From contig JAUYRP010000031.1 in assembly GCA_030696695.1 (NCBI GenBank), positions 1-64,000 on the forward strand: a stretch of DNA of 64,000 bases, given 5' to 3'. Every line of letters starts with the position of its first letter. Position 1 is the stretch's first letter. Both the position numbers and the translations under genes were made by a program. Positions 41,034 to 51,855 of this stretch are shown one piece after another. A model generated the notes under the pieces. The model saw only the letters and a program-made list of their open reading frames with translations. It was not told the origin of the DNA and made no database searches. This DNA is from Methylophilus sp. GTDB taxonomy: Bacteria > Pseudomonadota > Gammaproteobacteria > Burkholderiales > Methylophilaceae.

Positions 41034-42038
41034 TTAGTTAAGATTTTGGATAATACTTCTAGGTAATATTTGTTTTAAACAGTTTAAGTGCCCTAACGGA
41101 CACTCCCGTTTGAAACATGGACTACATTCTAGCTTTAAATACTCTATCACCGCATTGGGGTGCATCGGCGGAGTATGGTAGGGGTCGGATGAGCCAAAAA
41201 TGGCAATCAACTTCTTATTAAGTGCTGCCGCCACGTGCATCAACCCAGAATCATTGCTAACCACAGTATGACAAAGCGCCATTAAATCGATGGCTTCTCC
41301 AAGTTTGGTTTTTCCGCCCAAGTTCACACATTGGTTTTGTGTAAGTTGATTAATCTGATTGGTCACCGGGATGTCTTTATCAGAACCAAACAGCCAAACT
41401 TGCCAGCCTTTTGCAATGGCTGCGTTAGCTACCTCTGCGTAATACTCAGCTGGCCATCGTTTGGCTTCGCCATATTCTGCACCAGGACATAAGCCTAAGA
41501 TAGGTGATTCCAATGCTGCAATGTTAAGTTTTGTAAGCACATTGAGCGCTTGCTGTTGATTGGTAACCAAGCTGGGAAGAGCCAATGGGTCTGGCAACGG
41601 GGTATTGTTTTCAAGCCCCAAACTGACAAATCGCTGCACTGTCATTTTGAGTTTAGATTTGTCTAGTGGGCGAATGTCATTAATTAAGCCATAACGCATT
41701 TCGCCTAAAAAGCTGGTACGTTTGGTAATGCCTGCTGCCCATGGTAGAAGCGCAGACTTAAATGAGTTGGTGAGAATAATGGCTTGGGTATAGCCTTTGT
41801 GTTTGAGTGATTTGCCAAAAGCGATACGTTTCCAAAATGCAAACTCGCCATGTTTGAAGGGCAACGGAATCGCAGCAGACACTTCAGGCATACGCTCCAG
41901 CAGTGGAAGCGTCCAAGCGGGTGCGGCTACGTCAATCGTGCAATCTGGTTGATTGATTTTAAGTGTTTTAAAAAGGCTTTGCGCAAGCACCATATCGCCT
42001 ACCCATGCTGGGCCAAGAATTAAAATCTTTTCTGGCAT
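41034..42038 (-). CDS. waaF: LPS heptosyltransferase II (WaaF)
   Basis: ILILGPAWVGDMVLAQSLFKTL; LCPGAEYGEAKRWPAEYYAEVA; VVSNDSGLMHVAAALNKKLIAIFGSSDPYHTPP. Confidence 0.96.
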   Translation of the reverse strand: MPEKILILGPAWVGDMVLAQSLFKTLKINQPDCTIDVAAPAWTLPLLERMPEVSAAIPLPFKHGEFAFWKRIAFGKSLKHKGYTQAIILTNSFKSALLPWAAGITKRTSFLGEMRYGLINDIRPLDKSKLKMTVQRFVSLGLENNTPLPDPLALPSLVTNQQQALNVLTKLNIAALESPILGLCPGAEYGEAKRWPAEYYAEVANAAIAKGWQVWLFGSDKDIPVTNQINQLTQNQCVNLGGKTKLGEAIDLMALCHTVVSNDSGLMHVAAALNKKLIAIFGSSDPYHTPPMHPNAVIEYLKLECSPCFKRECPLGHLNCLKQILPRSIIQNLN

Positions 42039-42053
42039 GGCGGATATACCAAA

Positions 42054-43511
42054 CTAACTGTTCATTTTTTTGATGAGGTTGCTGGTGCTACGGCCTTCAA
42101 CCAAATCAATCAGCGCAATTTCACCACCCCATGACAATACCTCTTTGCCTCCCACTACTTGGTCTGCAGTATAGTCACTACCCTTGGCAATCACGTGCGG
42201 TTGAATCGCATTAATCAGCTTGAGGGGCGTGTCTTCGTCAAACAAAATGACAGCATCCACAGAGGCGAGTGCAGCGAGTACGCGTGCGCGGTCATTCTCA
42301 TTGACAACAGGGCGAGTGGGACCTTTTAATGCGCTTACTGAGCGATCAGTGTTAAGTCCTAAAATGAGTTTGTCACCACGCTTTTTTGCGGCCTCTAAAT
42401 AGGTCACATGACCAGCATGCAACAAATCAAAACAACCATTGGTAAATACAATTGTTTGATTGGTTTGTTTCCAAACAGCCACTTTTTCTAGCAGCTCTGC
42501 TAAGTCACAGATTTTATGCGCTTGTTCATTAGAGCGTTGGTCTTCTAAGGCATGAATCAAATCCATTTTAGTAATGGGGACCGTGCCCACTTTGCCTACT
42601 ACAACACCCGCCGCAGTATTGGCCAACTCTAAGCTATCAAGAGCGGTTAATCCGTGCATGAGTCCAGCTGCTAGAGTAGCAATTACTGTATCGCCCGCAC
42701 CTGATACATCAAATACTTGTTGAGCCGCCGCTTGCAAATGATGGGTACTTTCATCGAGCAGTGTAATGCCTTCTTCGCTGCGCGTGACGGCTAAGAACTC
42801 AAGTTTGAGTCTAGTTTTAAGTTGTTGGGCTTTCTCAATCAGTGCAGCATCGTTCACATTGGTGTGACAGGCCTCGGCCGTTTCTTTTTTATTAGGCGTG
42901 AGTGCGGTAGCACCTTGATACTTGCTGTAGTCCACGCCTTTAGGATCTACTAAAACAGGTATTTTGGCTTGTTGGCAGGCTTGAATAATTGTTTGGCAAA
43001 TAGTTGGGCTGAGCAGGCCTTTGGCATAGTCAGATAACACGACAATCGCAGGAGCGTTTGCCAACGCTTGCTGAAAGACGTTGAGTATTTGGCTCGTTTC
43101 TTCTGGATTAAATGCACCGCTGTTTTCTTGGTCTAGACGCATCATTTGTTGATGACCGCCTAAAATACGCGTTTTGGCAATGGTTGGTCGATACGACGAT
43201 GTCACCATGCCTTGGGTATCGAGACCATTGGCTTGCATCAGTTGCATTAGCGACTTTCCTTCGGCATCCTCGCCCACACAGCCCAAAATATGCGTTTCAA
43301 TCCCCAGCAAAGCCAGGTTGGCCGCAACATTGGCAGCGCCGCCAGCACGCTCATTTTGTTGCTTAAGTAGCACTACGGGTACAGGTGCTTCTGGTGAAAT
43401 ACGGCTTACTTCACCGATTAAATAACGATCCAACATGACGTCACCAATGACTAAGGCATGTTGTTTGGTTTGGCCAAATTGTTTAACGCGACTCACTAAC
43501 GTATGTTGCAT
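42054..43511 (-). CDS. hldE: bifunctional D-glycero-beta-D-manno-heptose-7-phosphate kinase/heptose-1-phosphate adenylyltransferase
   Basis: Ribokinase-like domain (AGGAANVAANLALLG, DVSGAGDTV) fused to nucleotidyltransferase (FTNGCFDLLHAGHVTYLEAAK). Confidence 0.96.
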   Translation of the reverse strand: MQHTLVSRVKQFGQTKQHALVIGDVMLDRYLIGEVSRISPEAPVPVVLLKQQNERAGGAANVAANLALLGIETHILGCVGEDAEGKSLMQLMQANGLDTQGMVTSSYRPTIAKTRILGGHQQMMRLDQENSGAFNPEETSQILNVFQQALANAPAIVVLSDYAKGLLSPTICQTIIQACQQAKIPVLVDPKGVDYSKYQGATALTPNKKETAEACHTNVNDAALIEKAQQLKTRLKLEFLAVTRSEEGITLLDESTHHLQAAAQQVFDVSGAGDTVIATLAAGLMHGLTALDSLELANTAAGVVVGKVGTVPITKMDLIHALEDQRSNEQAHKICDLAELLEKVAVWKQTNQTIVFTNGCFDLLHAGHVTYLEAAKKRGDKLILGLNTDRSVSALKGPTRPVVNENDRARVLAALASVDAVILFDEDTPLKLINAIQPHVIAKGSDYTADQVVGGKEVLSWGGEIALIDLVEGRSTSNLIKKMNS

Positions 43512-44074
43512 TAGTCAGACTCTAAAATTTCACACAATGAGTGACCGATAAAAATATGCGCCTCTTGAATACGTGCGGTCACACTAGATGGCACCACAAT
43601 GTTGTAATCGCATAACGCTGTCAGCTTGCCACCAGTACCGCCAGTTAAACCAACTGTGACGGCGCCTGCGGCTTTGGCAGCTTCGATAGCATTCACAACA
43701 TTTGCGCTATTGCCAGAGGTGGTCAGGCCAATCACGATGTCTTCCGGTCTGCATAAGGCTTCAATTTGGCGTGAAAAAATATAGTCGTAACCGTAATCAT
43801 TACCCACTGAGGTTAATATAGAAGTATCGGTCGTCAGCGCAATCGCAGGTAAGCCTTTGCGCTCCTTTTTAAACCGGCCGACAATTTCAGCCGCAATATG
43901 CTGGCTATCGGCAGCACTGCCACCATTGCCCATCAGTAAGACTTTGCCACCGCGCTGAATGCATTGTTGTAACTGAATACCGACATCGCTAATTAATGGG
44001 AACAACGGCTCCAGAGCATTGAACATGGCCATGTGTGCAGCATGTTCGCCTTTTAAATAATCAACGTATTTCAT
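43511..44074 (-). CDS. gmhA: sedoheptulose-7-phosphate isomerase
   Basis: LLMGNGGSAADSQHIAAEIVGRF, LTTSGNSANVVNAI. Confidence 0.96.
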   Translation of the reverse strand: MKYVDYLKGEHAAHMAMFNALEPLFPLISDVGIQLQQCIQRGGKVLLMGNGGSAADSQHIAAEIVGRFKKERKGLPAIALTTDTSILTSVGNDYGYDYIFSRQIEALCRPEDIVIGLTTSGNSANVVNAIEAAKAAGAVTVGLTGGTGGKLTALCDYNIVVPSSVTARIQEAHIFIGHSLCEILESD

Positions 44075-45063
44075 CAGCAGTAGGGATCCTCTTGCATCAA
44101 GTAATTTTGCACATAATCTTTTACGCCGTCTTCAAGGCTGGTAAAAGGCGTTTTGTAGCCGGCTTTGCGCAATTTATCCATATTGGCTTGCGTAAAATAT
44201 TGGTATTTACCTTGCAGGTCTAGAGGCATATCAATATAGGTAATGTGCGGTTCACGCGCCATGCTGGTCATCACATTGGTGGCTAAATCTTTAAAGCTAC
44301 GTGCTTCGCCGGTGCCGATATTGTAAATACCATTAGGCGCTGTGCGTTTGCTTAAACCCGCGTTTAAAAAGTAAGCGACTACGTTAGCCGCATCTTTGAC
44401 ATACACAAAGTCGCGTAACTGCATGCCATCTTCTACATCCGCTTTGGTGCCTTTGAATAGTTTCATGGTGCCAGTTTCTTTGAACTGGTTATAGGTATGA
44501 AAAGCCACACTGGCCATACGCTCTTTATGGTATTCGTTAGGGCCGTATACATTAAAAAACTTAAAGCCAGCCCAAGCAGGTGGGGTAGGTTGTTTCTCAG
44601 CCATTTGCCTTAAGACCCACTGATCAAAAAAGTGTTTGGAGTAACCATAACCGTTGAGGGGTCGCAAATGATCAATGCTGGTATCGTTATAACCACGCTC
44701 ACCTGCACCGTAAGTGGCGGCAGAACTTGCATAGAAAAATGGGACATCATGCTCTGCGCACCAAGACCATAAGTCTTGGGAATAATGAATATTGTCAGAG
44801 ACTAGCTTATTGAAATCGCGCTCCGTGGTGGCGCTAATTGCGCCCATGTGGATAATGGCGGTGACATGGTCATTGTCGACCAACCAATCGAGCAATTGGT
44901 CTTTATCTAAGTACTCCACATAATGGCGGTGGACTAAATTTTGCCACTGGGATTCATGCGTAATACGGTCTGTGATGATTAAATCTTCACGACCGAGTTT
45001 AGTGTTGAGGTGCCAGGCAATTATAGAACCTATCATGCCCGCGCCGCCTGTGATAACAATCAT
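44074..45063 (-). CDS. hldD: ADP-L-glycero-D-manno-heptose 6-epimerase
   Basis: ITGGAGMIGSIIAWHLN, YASSAATYGAGERGY, KFFNVYGPNEYHKERMASV. Confidence 0.96.
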   Translation of the reverse strand: MIVITGGAGMIGSIIAWHLNTKLGREDLIITDRITHESQWQNLVHRHYVEYLDKDQLLDWLVDNDHVTAIIHMGAISATTERDFNKLVSDNIHYSQDLWSWCAEHDVPFFYASSAATYGAGERGYNDTSIDHLRPLNGYGYSKHFFDQWVLRQMAEKQPTPPAWAGFKFFNVYGPNEYHKERMASVAFHTYNQFKETGTMKLFKGTKADVEDGMQLRDFVYVKDAANVVAYFLNAGLSKRTAPNGIYNIGTGEARSFKDLATNVMTSMAREPHITYIDMPLDLQGKYQYFTQANMDKLRKAGYKTPFTSLEDGVKDYVQNYLMQEDPYC

Positions 45064-45099
45064 AGTTTCAATATTTCAGCCAAAACATAAGTATAACGC

Positions 45100-46209
45100 T
45101 TATTGTTTTGCGCCCAAACTTTGTGCACGTAATTTTGTCATGTCGGCCTCATTTTTGGCATTTACATTATCCCAAGATGTGCTGACCCAGCCTTGTAAGT
45201 TCTCAAGGGTAATTTGGGTCATCGCTTGTAGCCATAACTCACTCTCGTTAAGCGCAGGAATATAGTGATAATCACCCCCGCCATTGCTTTGAAAGATATG
45301 CTGACCTTCCATGGCGATTTCCTCTAATGTTTCTAAGCAGTCGCTACTAAAGCCAGGGCAAATCACATCGATGCGTTTTGTTTTGGCCTTGCCTAATTCT
45401 TCTAAGGTGCTAGCTAGGTAAGGTTTGAGCCACTCTTGTTTACCAAAGCGAGATTGAAAGGCCACCAAATATTCATCTTTGGTCAACTCAAGCGCTTCTG
45501 CTAACAAGCGTCCTGTTTTATGGCACTCGCAATGATAAGCATCTCCTTTTAATAAATGAAATTTAGGCACACCGTGAAAGCTCATTACTAATTTATTTGG
45601 TTTGCCGCCATTCAAGCGCCAATGCTCGCGCACACTCGCTGCCAAGGCTGCAATGTATGCTGGATGATCATGATAGTGTTTGATGGTACGAATGGCTGGC
45701 ACATTGCGCATTTTAAGTAGTACGCGCCAAACACTATCAAACGCTGCTGCCGTGCTACTCGCTGCGTATTGTGGATAAAGCGGAAACACCAGAATTTTGT
45801 TGCAGTGTTGTGCTTTTAAGGCTTCAATCGCCTGCTTCATACTTGGGTTGCCGTAGCTCATGCCTAAGGCAACCGCAAATGGTGATTGAATGTGCTGTGC
45901 TAAAAAGCCTTCCAGCAACTTGGCTTGTTTTTGCGCATGCACCAGCAAAGGCGAGCCTTCTTTGGTCCACACTTGCGCATATTTCTCAGCTGATTTTTTT
46001 GGGCGAATCACTAAAATAATGCAATGTAAAATCCAACACCAGATAAAGCGTGGAATCTCTACTACACGTCTATCCATCAAGAATTGCTGTAGGTAAGGCC
46101 GTAACGCCTTGGCTGTAGGTGCATCAGGCGTACCCAAATTGGCAAGCAATATGCCTACTTTAAGTTGGTCGCCATGTTGAAAAGGAGGTTCTGGATTGTA
46201 ATATGCCAT
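45100..46209 (-). CDS. hemH: ferrochelatase
   Basis: GILLANLGTPDAPTAKALRPYLQQFLMDRRVV; SFHGVPKFHLLKGDAYHCECHKTG. Confidence 0.96.
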   Translation of the reverse strand: MAYYNPEPPFQHGDQLKVGILLANLGTPDAPTAKALRPYLQQFLMDRRVVEIPRFIWCWILHCIILVIRPKKSAEKYAQVWTKEGSPLLVHAQKQAKLLEGFLAQHIQSPFAVALGMSYGNPSMKQAIEALKAQHCNKILVFPLYPQYAASSTAAAFDSVWRVLLKMRNVPAIRTIKHYHDHPAYIAALAASVREHWRLNGGKPNKLVMSFHGVPKFHLLKGDAYHCECHKTGRLLAEALELTKDEYLVAFQSRFGKQEWLKPYLASTLEELGKAKTKRIDVICPGFSSDCLETLEEIAMEGQHIFQSNGGGDYHYIPALNESELWLQAMTQITLENLQGWVSTSWDNVNAKNEADMTKLRAQSLGAKQ

Positions 46210-46228
46210 GCGTATACCAATAATGGGG

Positions 46229-47266
46229 TTAGTTTAGGTTGGAGGAAAGTGCGTTAGAAAGTAATTTGGCAGTGACATCGACAATTGGAATGACGCGCTC
46301 ATACGCCATGCGTGTTGGGCCGATGACACCTAAGGTACCAACTACCTGACCATCTGCTTCATAAGGGGAGGTCACCATGCTACATTCATCAAGGGGTAAG
46401 TATCCGCTTTCTCCACCAATAAAAATTTGAATGCCTTCAGCGCGCTGACTGTTATCTAACAGTTGCATCAGTGAAGTGCGTCGTTCAAATATTTCAAATA
46501 ACTTGCGTAGGCTGTTGACGTTGGTGGAAAGCTCATCGACTTGTAATAAATTACGTTCTCCAGCAATGACCACAGCATCCTTGTTATCGTCAGCGTTCAG
46601 TTGTGATGTTTCAAGTGCAGCGGACATCAGCTTATTCATATCGGCTTGCATTTGTTTAAGCTCAGACAACAGTTTTTTCTGCACTTCCTCTAAGGTAAAG
46701 CCTTGATAATGCATATTAAAGTAATTGCTGGCTTGCGTTAATTCACTGGCTGAATAAGGCTTCTCAGTCACTAAGATACGATTCTGTACATTGCCGTCTT
46801 CTGTCACGATGATGACCAATAGCTTTTTCTCAGAGAGTGCTAAAAACTCTAAATGCTTAAACGCCACTCTTTTACGCTTAGGCGTCAGTACCACGCCCGC
46901 AAATTGAGTGAGTTGGGAGAGCATGTCGGCAGCATTGTTGATTAATGCACTTTGGTTGTGTGAATTTAGTCCATCTTTAAGTTGTTGGAACGCATTGTTC
47001 TCTAAGGGTTTAACCGTCAATAAAGAATCTACAAATAAACGATAGCCCTTTTGCGTAGGGATGCGGCCAGCCGATGTATGGGGGCTGGTGATGAATCCTA
47101 GCTGTTCCAAATCACTCATCACATTGCGAATGGTGGCAGGGCTTACATCTAAACCTGAGTGCTGTAACAGCGTACGCGAGCCTATGGGTTGACCATCACT
47201 AATGTAATGTTCCACCAAGGTTTTGAGTAGGATTTGCGCGCGTTTGTCCAAGCTTACATTCAACAT
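46229..47266 (-). CDS. hrcA: heat-inducible transcription repressor HrcA
   Basis: LVEHYISDGQPIGSRTLLQHSGLDVSPATIRNVMSDLEQLGFITSPHTSAGRIPTQKGYRLFVD. Confidence 0.97.
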   Translation of the reverse strand: MLNVSLDKRAQILLKTLVEHYISDGQPIGSRTLLQHSGLDVSPATIRNVMSDLEQLGFITSPHTSAGRIPTQKGYRLFVDSLLTVKPLENNAFQQLKDGLNSHNQSALINNAADMLSQLTQFAGVVLTPKRKRVAFKHLEFLALSEKKLLVIIVTEDGNVQNRILVTEKPYSASELTQASNYFNMHYQGFTLEEVQKKLLSELKQMQADMNKLMSAALETSQLNADDNKDAVVIAGERNLLQVDELSTNVNSLRKLFEIFERRTSLMQLLDNSQRAEGIQIFIGGESGYLPLDECSMVTSPYEADGQVVGTLGVIGPTRMAYERVIPIVDVTAKLLSNALSSNLN

Positions 47267-47356
47267 TTTGATTAAGGTGTCATTTTGCCCGAATTAGTTC
47301 CTAGATAACAGCGGCATTTGCTTTTAAGCGAGCCGCATCTGTGATTTAATTCTGCC

Positions 47357-48238
47357 ATGAAAAAACAATTCGTATCCATTGCCATCATTGGCAAATATAT
47401 GGACCCAAACGCCTTACAGCAAATGCAACATGAGCTGGCACAACTGGTGCAACATTTGTCTCAAAAAGACATTCAGGTGTGGGTAGAAGAAAATACTGCG
47501 CATCATGCCTCACTGGTGGGCGTCAATACCACCACGCTTTCCGAGATTGGTACTCAGGTAGATTTGGTGGTGGTGATGGGGGGCGATGGCACTATGCTGA
47601 GCGTTGCTAGAAGCTTGTATGAAAATCAATTGCCCAAAACAGTGCCGTTAGTCGGCATCAACCGGGGCAGGTTAGGCTTTTTAACTGACTTGCGTACTGA
47701 AGATATGCTGGTGGAAATAGACAAGATTTTAGCGGGTGATTTTCAGGCGGAAAGCCGGATGTTGCTAGAAGCCAGTGTTTGTCGTGCTGGCGTGCAAGTC
47801 CTAAAAGGTGTCGCATTGAATGATGTGGTGATTAAAAGCGCGCTGCGTTTGATGGAGATGGAGGTCGAGATTAACGGTCAGTTTGTGTCTAAACAGCGCG
47901 CGGATGGTTTGATTTTAAGTTCCCCAACGGGCACCACAGCATATGCGCTGTCCGCGGGCGGTCCAATTCTGCACCCCGATTTGAATGCGATTTCATTGGT
48001 GCCGATAAGTCCGCATACGTTAAGTAATCGCCCCATCACAGTGACGAGTGAGAGTGTGTGCGAGGTGACGGTGATGCAAGCAGATGATGCACAATTGAGC
48101 CTGGATGGCCAATACCAACAAACCCTAAATATGGGTGATCATGTGCGTGTAGTGCGCGCCAAACAAGATATTTTGTTATTGCATCCAAAAGGCTACTGTT
48201 ATTTTGATATGTTGCGCAACAAGCTCAATTGGGGCTGA
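47357..48238 (+). CDS. nadK: NAD kinase
   Basis: VVMGGDGTMLSVAR, GINRGRLGFLTD, SSPTGTTAYALSAGGPILHP. Confidence 0.97.
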   Translation: MKKQFVSIAIIGKYMDPNALQQMQHELAQLVQHLSQKDIQVWVEENTAHHASLVGVNTTTLSEIGTQVDLVVVMGGDGTMLSVARSLYENQLPKTVPLVGINRGRLGFLTDLRTEDMLVEIDKILAGDFQAESRMLLEASVCRAGVQVLKGVALNDVVIKSALRLMEMEVEINGQFVSKQRADGLILSSPTGTTAYALSAGGPILHPDLNAISLVPISPHTLSNRPITVTSESVCEVTVMQADDAQLSLDGQYQQTLNMGDHVRVVRAKQDILLLHPKGYCYFDMLRNKLNWG

Positions 48239-48267
48239 TGTTGCGATGAATAAGATATATTGAGTCT

Positions 48268-49917
48268 ATGTTACAAGCGTTATCTATTCGTGATTTTATT
48301 ATCGTTGAGCAGCTCGACTTAGAGTTTGATGCTGGCTTCACTGCGCTCACGGGTGAAACCGGTGCAGGGAAATCGATATTGATCGATGCCTTGTCCTTAA
48401 GTTTAGGCGCGCGCAATGAGGGCGCAGTCACGCGCGTGGGGAGTGAAAAAGCAGATATCAGCACTACTTTTGATATTCAAAACAATGTGCAGGCCCAACA
48501 ATGGTTGGCCGAACATGAGATTGAAGACACGGATAGTCTGATATTACGCCGCGTCATTTATGCCGATGGCCGTAGCCGTGGATTTATTAATGGTACTTCA
48601 GCTACTGTGGCACAGCTGAAAGAGATTGGTGAATACCTCATTGATATCTACAGCCAAAATGCACACCACTCATTATTAAAAATGGCTACACAACGTGAGA
48701 TTTTAGATGCCTATGCGCAAACCACTGAGCTCGCAAAGTCGGTTGCTACTTATTATCAGCAGTGGCATCAACTGCATCAGCAGCGACAATTGGCTGAGGC
48801 AAATGCAGCAGAATACGCAGAAGAGTTGGCTGAGTTACGAGATAAAGTACGTGAAATCAAACAGGTGAGTTTTGATACCGAGGAATGGCTAAGCTTGCAA
48901 CAAGAACATAGCCGCTTAAGTCATGGTGCTAGCTTACTGCAAGGAGTAGAAGCTTGTTTAGCGATGCTGGATGATGCTGAGCCTAGTGCTGTAGCCATAC
49001 TCAGTCAAGTACAGCATCAGTTATCTAACATGATTGAGTTTGATGCAGGCTTACAAGAAGCACTCAGCACGGTCGATTCTGCGGTCATTCAATTAGAAGA
49101 AACCAGCCGTTTTTTAAATCGCTATTTGCAACGTACAGAGCTCGACCCTGCACGTTTGGCTGAAGTTGAAGCACGTATACAGGCAATCCATGGCTTAAGT
49201 CGGAAATATCGCATTCGACCAGAGGACTTGCCAGATGTGTTAGCGCAAGCACAGGCACGGATGCAAACACTAGAAAGTTTTGCGGACGATGGCTTGCTTA
49301 AGCAGCAAGAAATGCAGGCTTGGCAAGCCTACCAGCAGGATGCTCAACGCTTGACACAACAGCGAACGCAATCTGCGCAAGTGCTTAACCTCGAAATTAC
49401 TGCACAAATGCAACATTTATCACTCAAAGGTGGCCAATTTCTTGTGAAGTTAAATCCATCTCAGGCAACTGCACATGGGTTAGAACAAGTGGAGTATTTA
49501 GTAGCAGGCCATGCGGGTGTAGAACCTAGGCCGCTGAGTAAAGTGGCTTCTGGTGGTGAGTTGTCTAGAATTAGTTTAGCCTTACACGTCACAACTGCTT
49601 CGTCAGGCTCGGTGCCTTGTATGATCTTTGATGAGGTGGATGTCGGTATCGGCGGGGGTGTGGCTGAAGTGGTGGGTCAGTTGCTCAAGCAATTGGGCAA
49701 TGCACGTCAAGTGTTGGTGATTACACACTTGCCACAAGTGGCGGCACAAGCCAAACATCATTTGCAAGTGAGTAAAACACAGCAATCAGGCGTCACATTG
49801 AGCCATATTCGCCTGCTGGCGCAAGATGAGCGTATCGATGAGGTAGCGCGTATGTTAGGTGGGTTACAGATTACGGATATCACGCGCCAGCACGCAAAAG
49901 AGATGCTGGCGATTTAG
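48268..49917 (+). CDS. recN: DNA repair protein RecN
   Basis: LTGETGAGKSILIDALSLSLG; ASGGELSRISLALHV; FDEVDVGIGGGVAEVVGQLLK. Confidence 0.97.
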   Translation: MLQALSIRDFIIVEQLDLEFDAGFTALTGETGAGKSILIDALSLSLGARNEGAVTRVGSEKADISTTFDIQNNVQAQQWLAEHEIEDTDSLILRRVIYADGRSRGFINGTSATVAQLKEIGEYLIDIYSQNAHHSLLKMATQREILDAYAQTTELAKSVATYYQQWHQLHQQRQLAEANAAEYAEELAELRDKVREIKQVSFDTEEWLSLQQEHSRLSHGASLLQGVEACLAMLDDAEPSAVAILSQVQHQLSNMIEFDAGLQEALSTVDSAVIQLEETSRFLNRYLQRTELDPARLAEVEARIQAIHGLSRKYRIRPEDLPDVLAQAQARMQTLESFADDGLLKQQEMQAWQAYQQDAQRLTQQRTQSAQVLNLEITAQMQHLSLKGGQFLVKLNPSQATAHGLEQVEYLVAGHAGVEPRPLSKVASGGELSRISLALHVTTASSGSVPCMIFDEVDVGIGGGVAEVVGQLLKQLGNARQVLVITHLPQVAAQAKHHLQVSKTQQSGVTLSHIRLLAQDERIDEVARMLGGLQITDITRQHAKEMLAI

Positions 49918-49922
49918 GCAGC

Positions 49923-50354
49923 TTATTTATGCGGGCAAGGTTTTTTGGTGCAGTCTGCGTATATATATAAAGAGTGCTCGTGAATTTTAAAGCCACGTTC
50001 CTCTGCCGCTTTGTGTTGTAGCTTTTCAATTTGTTCGTCGCAAAACTCTTCAACGTGTCCACATTGTAAGCAGACGATATGATCGTGATGAGTGCCTTCG
50101 TTTAGCTCAAATACAGCCTTTCCACTCTCGAAATGATGGCGAACCAATAATCCCGCTTGCTCAAACTGTGTCAGCACGCGATAGACTGTGGCTAGGCCCA
50201 CATCTTCACCCGTGGTGATCATGATTTTGTAGACATCTTCAGCTGATAAATGTCGTTCAACACTGTTCTCAAACAACTCTAAGATTTTTAATCTAGGTAA
50301 AGTCGCTTTTAAGCCAGCATTTTTTAAATCTTTTTGGTCATGCATTGTATTCAT
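49923..50354 (-). CDS. fur: ferric uptake regulator Fur
   Basis: LKNAGLKATLPRLKILELFE, HHDHIVCLQCGHVEEFCDE; divergent from bamE. Confidence 0.96.
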   Translation of the reverse strand: MNTMHDQKDLKNAGLKATLPRLKILELFENSVERHLSAEDVYKIMITTGEDVGLATVYRVLTQFEQAGLLVRHHFESGKAVFELNEGTHHDHIVCLQCGHVEEFCDEQIEKLQHKAAEERGFKIHEHSLYIYADCTKKPCPHK

Positions 50355-50444
50355 CCGCCAATCGTAAAGCTAAGTTTTGATTACTTGATCAACATGGTAT
50401 ATTAATGAATATTCAACAACAAGTCTTTATTAAAAGTGACCGCA

Positions 50445-51782
50445 ATGCGTTATTTTTCAAAATTCCTCACTCCGATTTGCCTGATTCTTAGCGTTTTTTT
50501 CATTGGTTGTGGTTCAAAATTACCAGCAGTGAAATCATACAAAATGGACATTCAGCAAGGTAATGTCGTCACCTCCAAAATGCTGTTGCAACTGAGACCT
50601 GGTATGACTAAGTCACAAGTGCGCTTCATCATGGGAACGCCCTTAATTACCGATAGTTTTCATAACAATCGCTGGGATTATTTTTACCAGTTACGTCAAC
50701 AGGGTAAGGTGATAGAAAAACGCAGAGTCATTCTTGATTTTGATAAGGATTTGCTGACAAGCGTGCGTGGTGATGTCATAGCAGCATCGGATAAAACGGC
50801 TGACGCACCAGTAGATACGTCTGCAAGATCTGTTGCACCGACAAAAAAACCAGTAGAAAAACCTTGGTTTGCGATGTTTAAGTTTTGGGGTGATGACGAG
50901 CCCGCTGCTGACTCTGAAGCGTCTAGTGCTAAAGACAAAGGACAAGCGACAGAAGCTGCTGTGGCGGGTGCTGTAACGGCTTCAAGTGCAGTATCGCCAG
51001 CGCCGGTAGGTGCAGAAGCAGCAACTGCCGCAGCAGCAGCGGATATTGCAAGTGATGCGCCACTAAAAACGGAGGCTTCAGCAGAAACGAATGCCTCGAC
51101 TGAAAGCGAAGCGCCAGCAGAAACAGAGTCTATTCTGAGGCAAAAAGTAGTGCCAGCTGGCGTGGGCAATGTGATGCTGTTGCCTGAAGAAACTGCGCCT
51201 GTGCAAATGGCGGAACCAGCCATCACACAACCTGAAGCGGTCAATAAGATTGAATCTAGCGCGCAGCCATCAAATGCTATGCCAGACGCTGCACTAACAG
51301 AAGCGGCGGTACCTGCAGTTGCGGCTACTCAGGATGACGCTGAAATCACGGTAGCGATAGAACCTGCAATTGATGCTTGGATAGAGGCGTGGCGTGCAAA
51401 GAATATCAATGCCTACTTGAGTGCGTATGCAGATGACTTTAAGCCTGAAAATGGGCTGTCCAAAAAAGCTTGGTTAGCACAACGCAAGCAGCGTTTATCA
51501 GGCAAACGTGGCGACATCAGTGTGAGTCTTGAAGATGTCACGATTACATCGCGCAATGAAACGCAAGTAAGCGTGCAGTTTTTTCAAAAATACGCATCTA
51601 AAGTGTATAGCGATGAAGTCACCAAGCAGCTTGATTTGCGTTTTCATGCTGCTAAGCAACGCTGGCTCATTACGCGTGAGTTTGTCGTCGCTAACGGCAA
51701 GCGGCCCAGCGCTAACAAAGTCCTTGCGCCAGATGAAACAAGCGAACACTTAGATGGTGTGATTGAGAAGATTGGCTTTTAA
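50445..51782 (+). CDS. bamE: BamE with long Ala-rich linker and C-terminal NTF2-like domain
   Basis: SmpA/OmlA motif [34 protein letters not shown]; Ala/Glu/Thr-rich linker; C-term [43 protein letters not shown]. Confidence 0.9.
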   Translation: MRYFSKFLTPICLILSVFFIGCGSKLPAVKSYKMDIQQGNVVTSKMLLQLRPGMTKSQVRFIMGTPLITDSFHNNRWDYFYQLRQQGKVIEKRRVILDFDKDLLTSVRGDVIAASDKTADAPVDTSARSVAPTKKPVEKPWFAMFKFWGDDEPAADSEASSAKDKGQATEAAVAGAVTASSAVSPAPVGAEAATAAAAADIASDAPLKTEASAETNASTESEAPAETESILRQKVVPAGVGNVMLLPEETAPVQMAEPAITQPEAVNKIESSAQPSNAMPDAALTEAAVPAVAATQDDAEITVAIEPAIDAWIEAWRAKNINAYLSAYADDFKPENGLSKKAWLAQRKQRLSGKRGDISVSLEDVTITSRNETQVSVQFFQKYASKVYSDEVTKQLDLRFHAAKQRWLITREFVVANGKRPSANKVLAPDETSEHLDGVIEKIGF

Positions 51783-51855
51783 GCTAAAGGGCTGTGAGAT
51801 GCGTAATGCCCAATTGGTATGCGTGTTGGCTTAAAAATAAGATAAGAAGAGAGAT

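Noticed and set aside
46835-46843. GAGTGCTAA, a CIRCE half-site
   Set aside because: Inside the hrcA coding sequence and without the TTAGCACTC-N9 partner; no CIRCE seen in the window
50696-51244. 182 aa Ala/Ser-rich antisense ORF in bamE
   Set aside because: Mirror of the low-complexity Ala-rich linker; no RBS or domain
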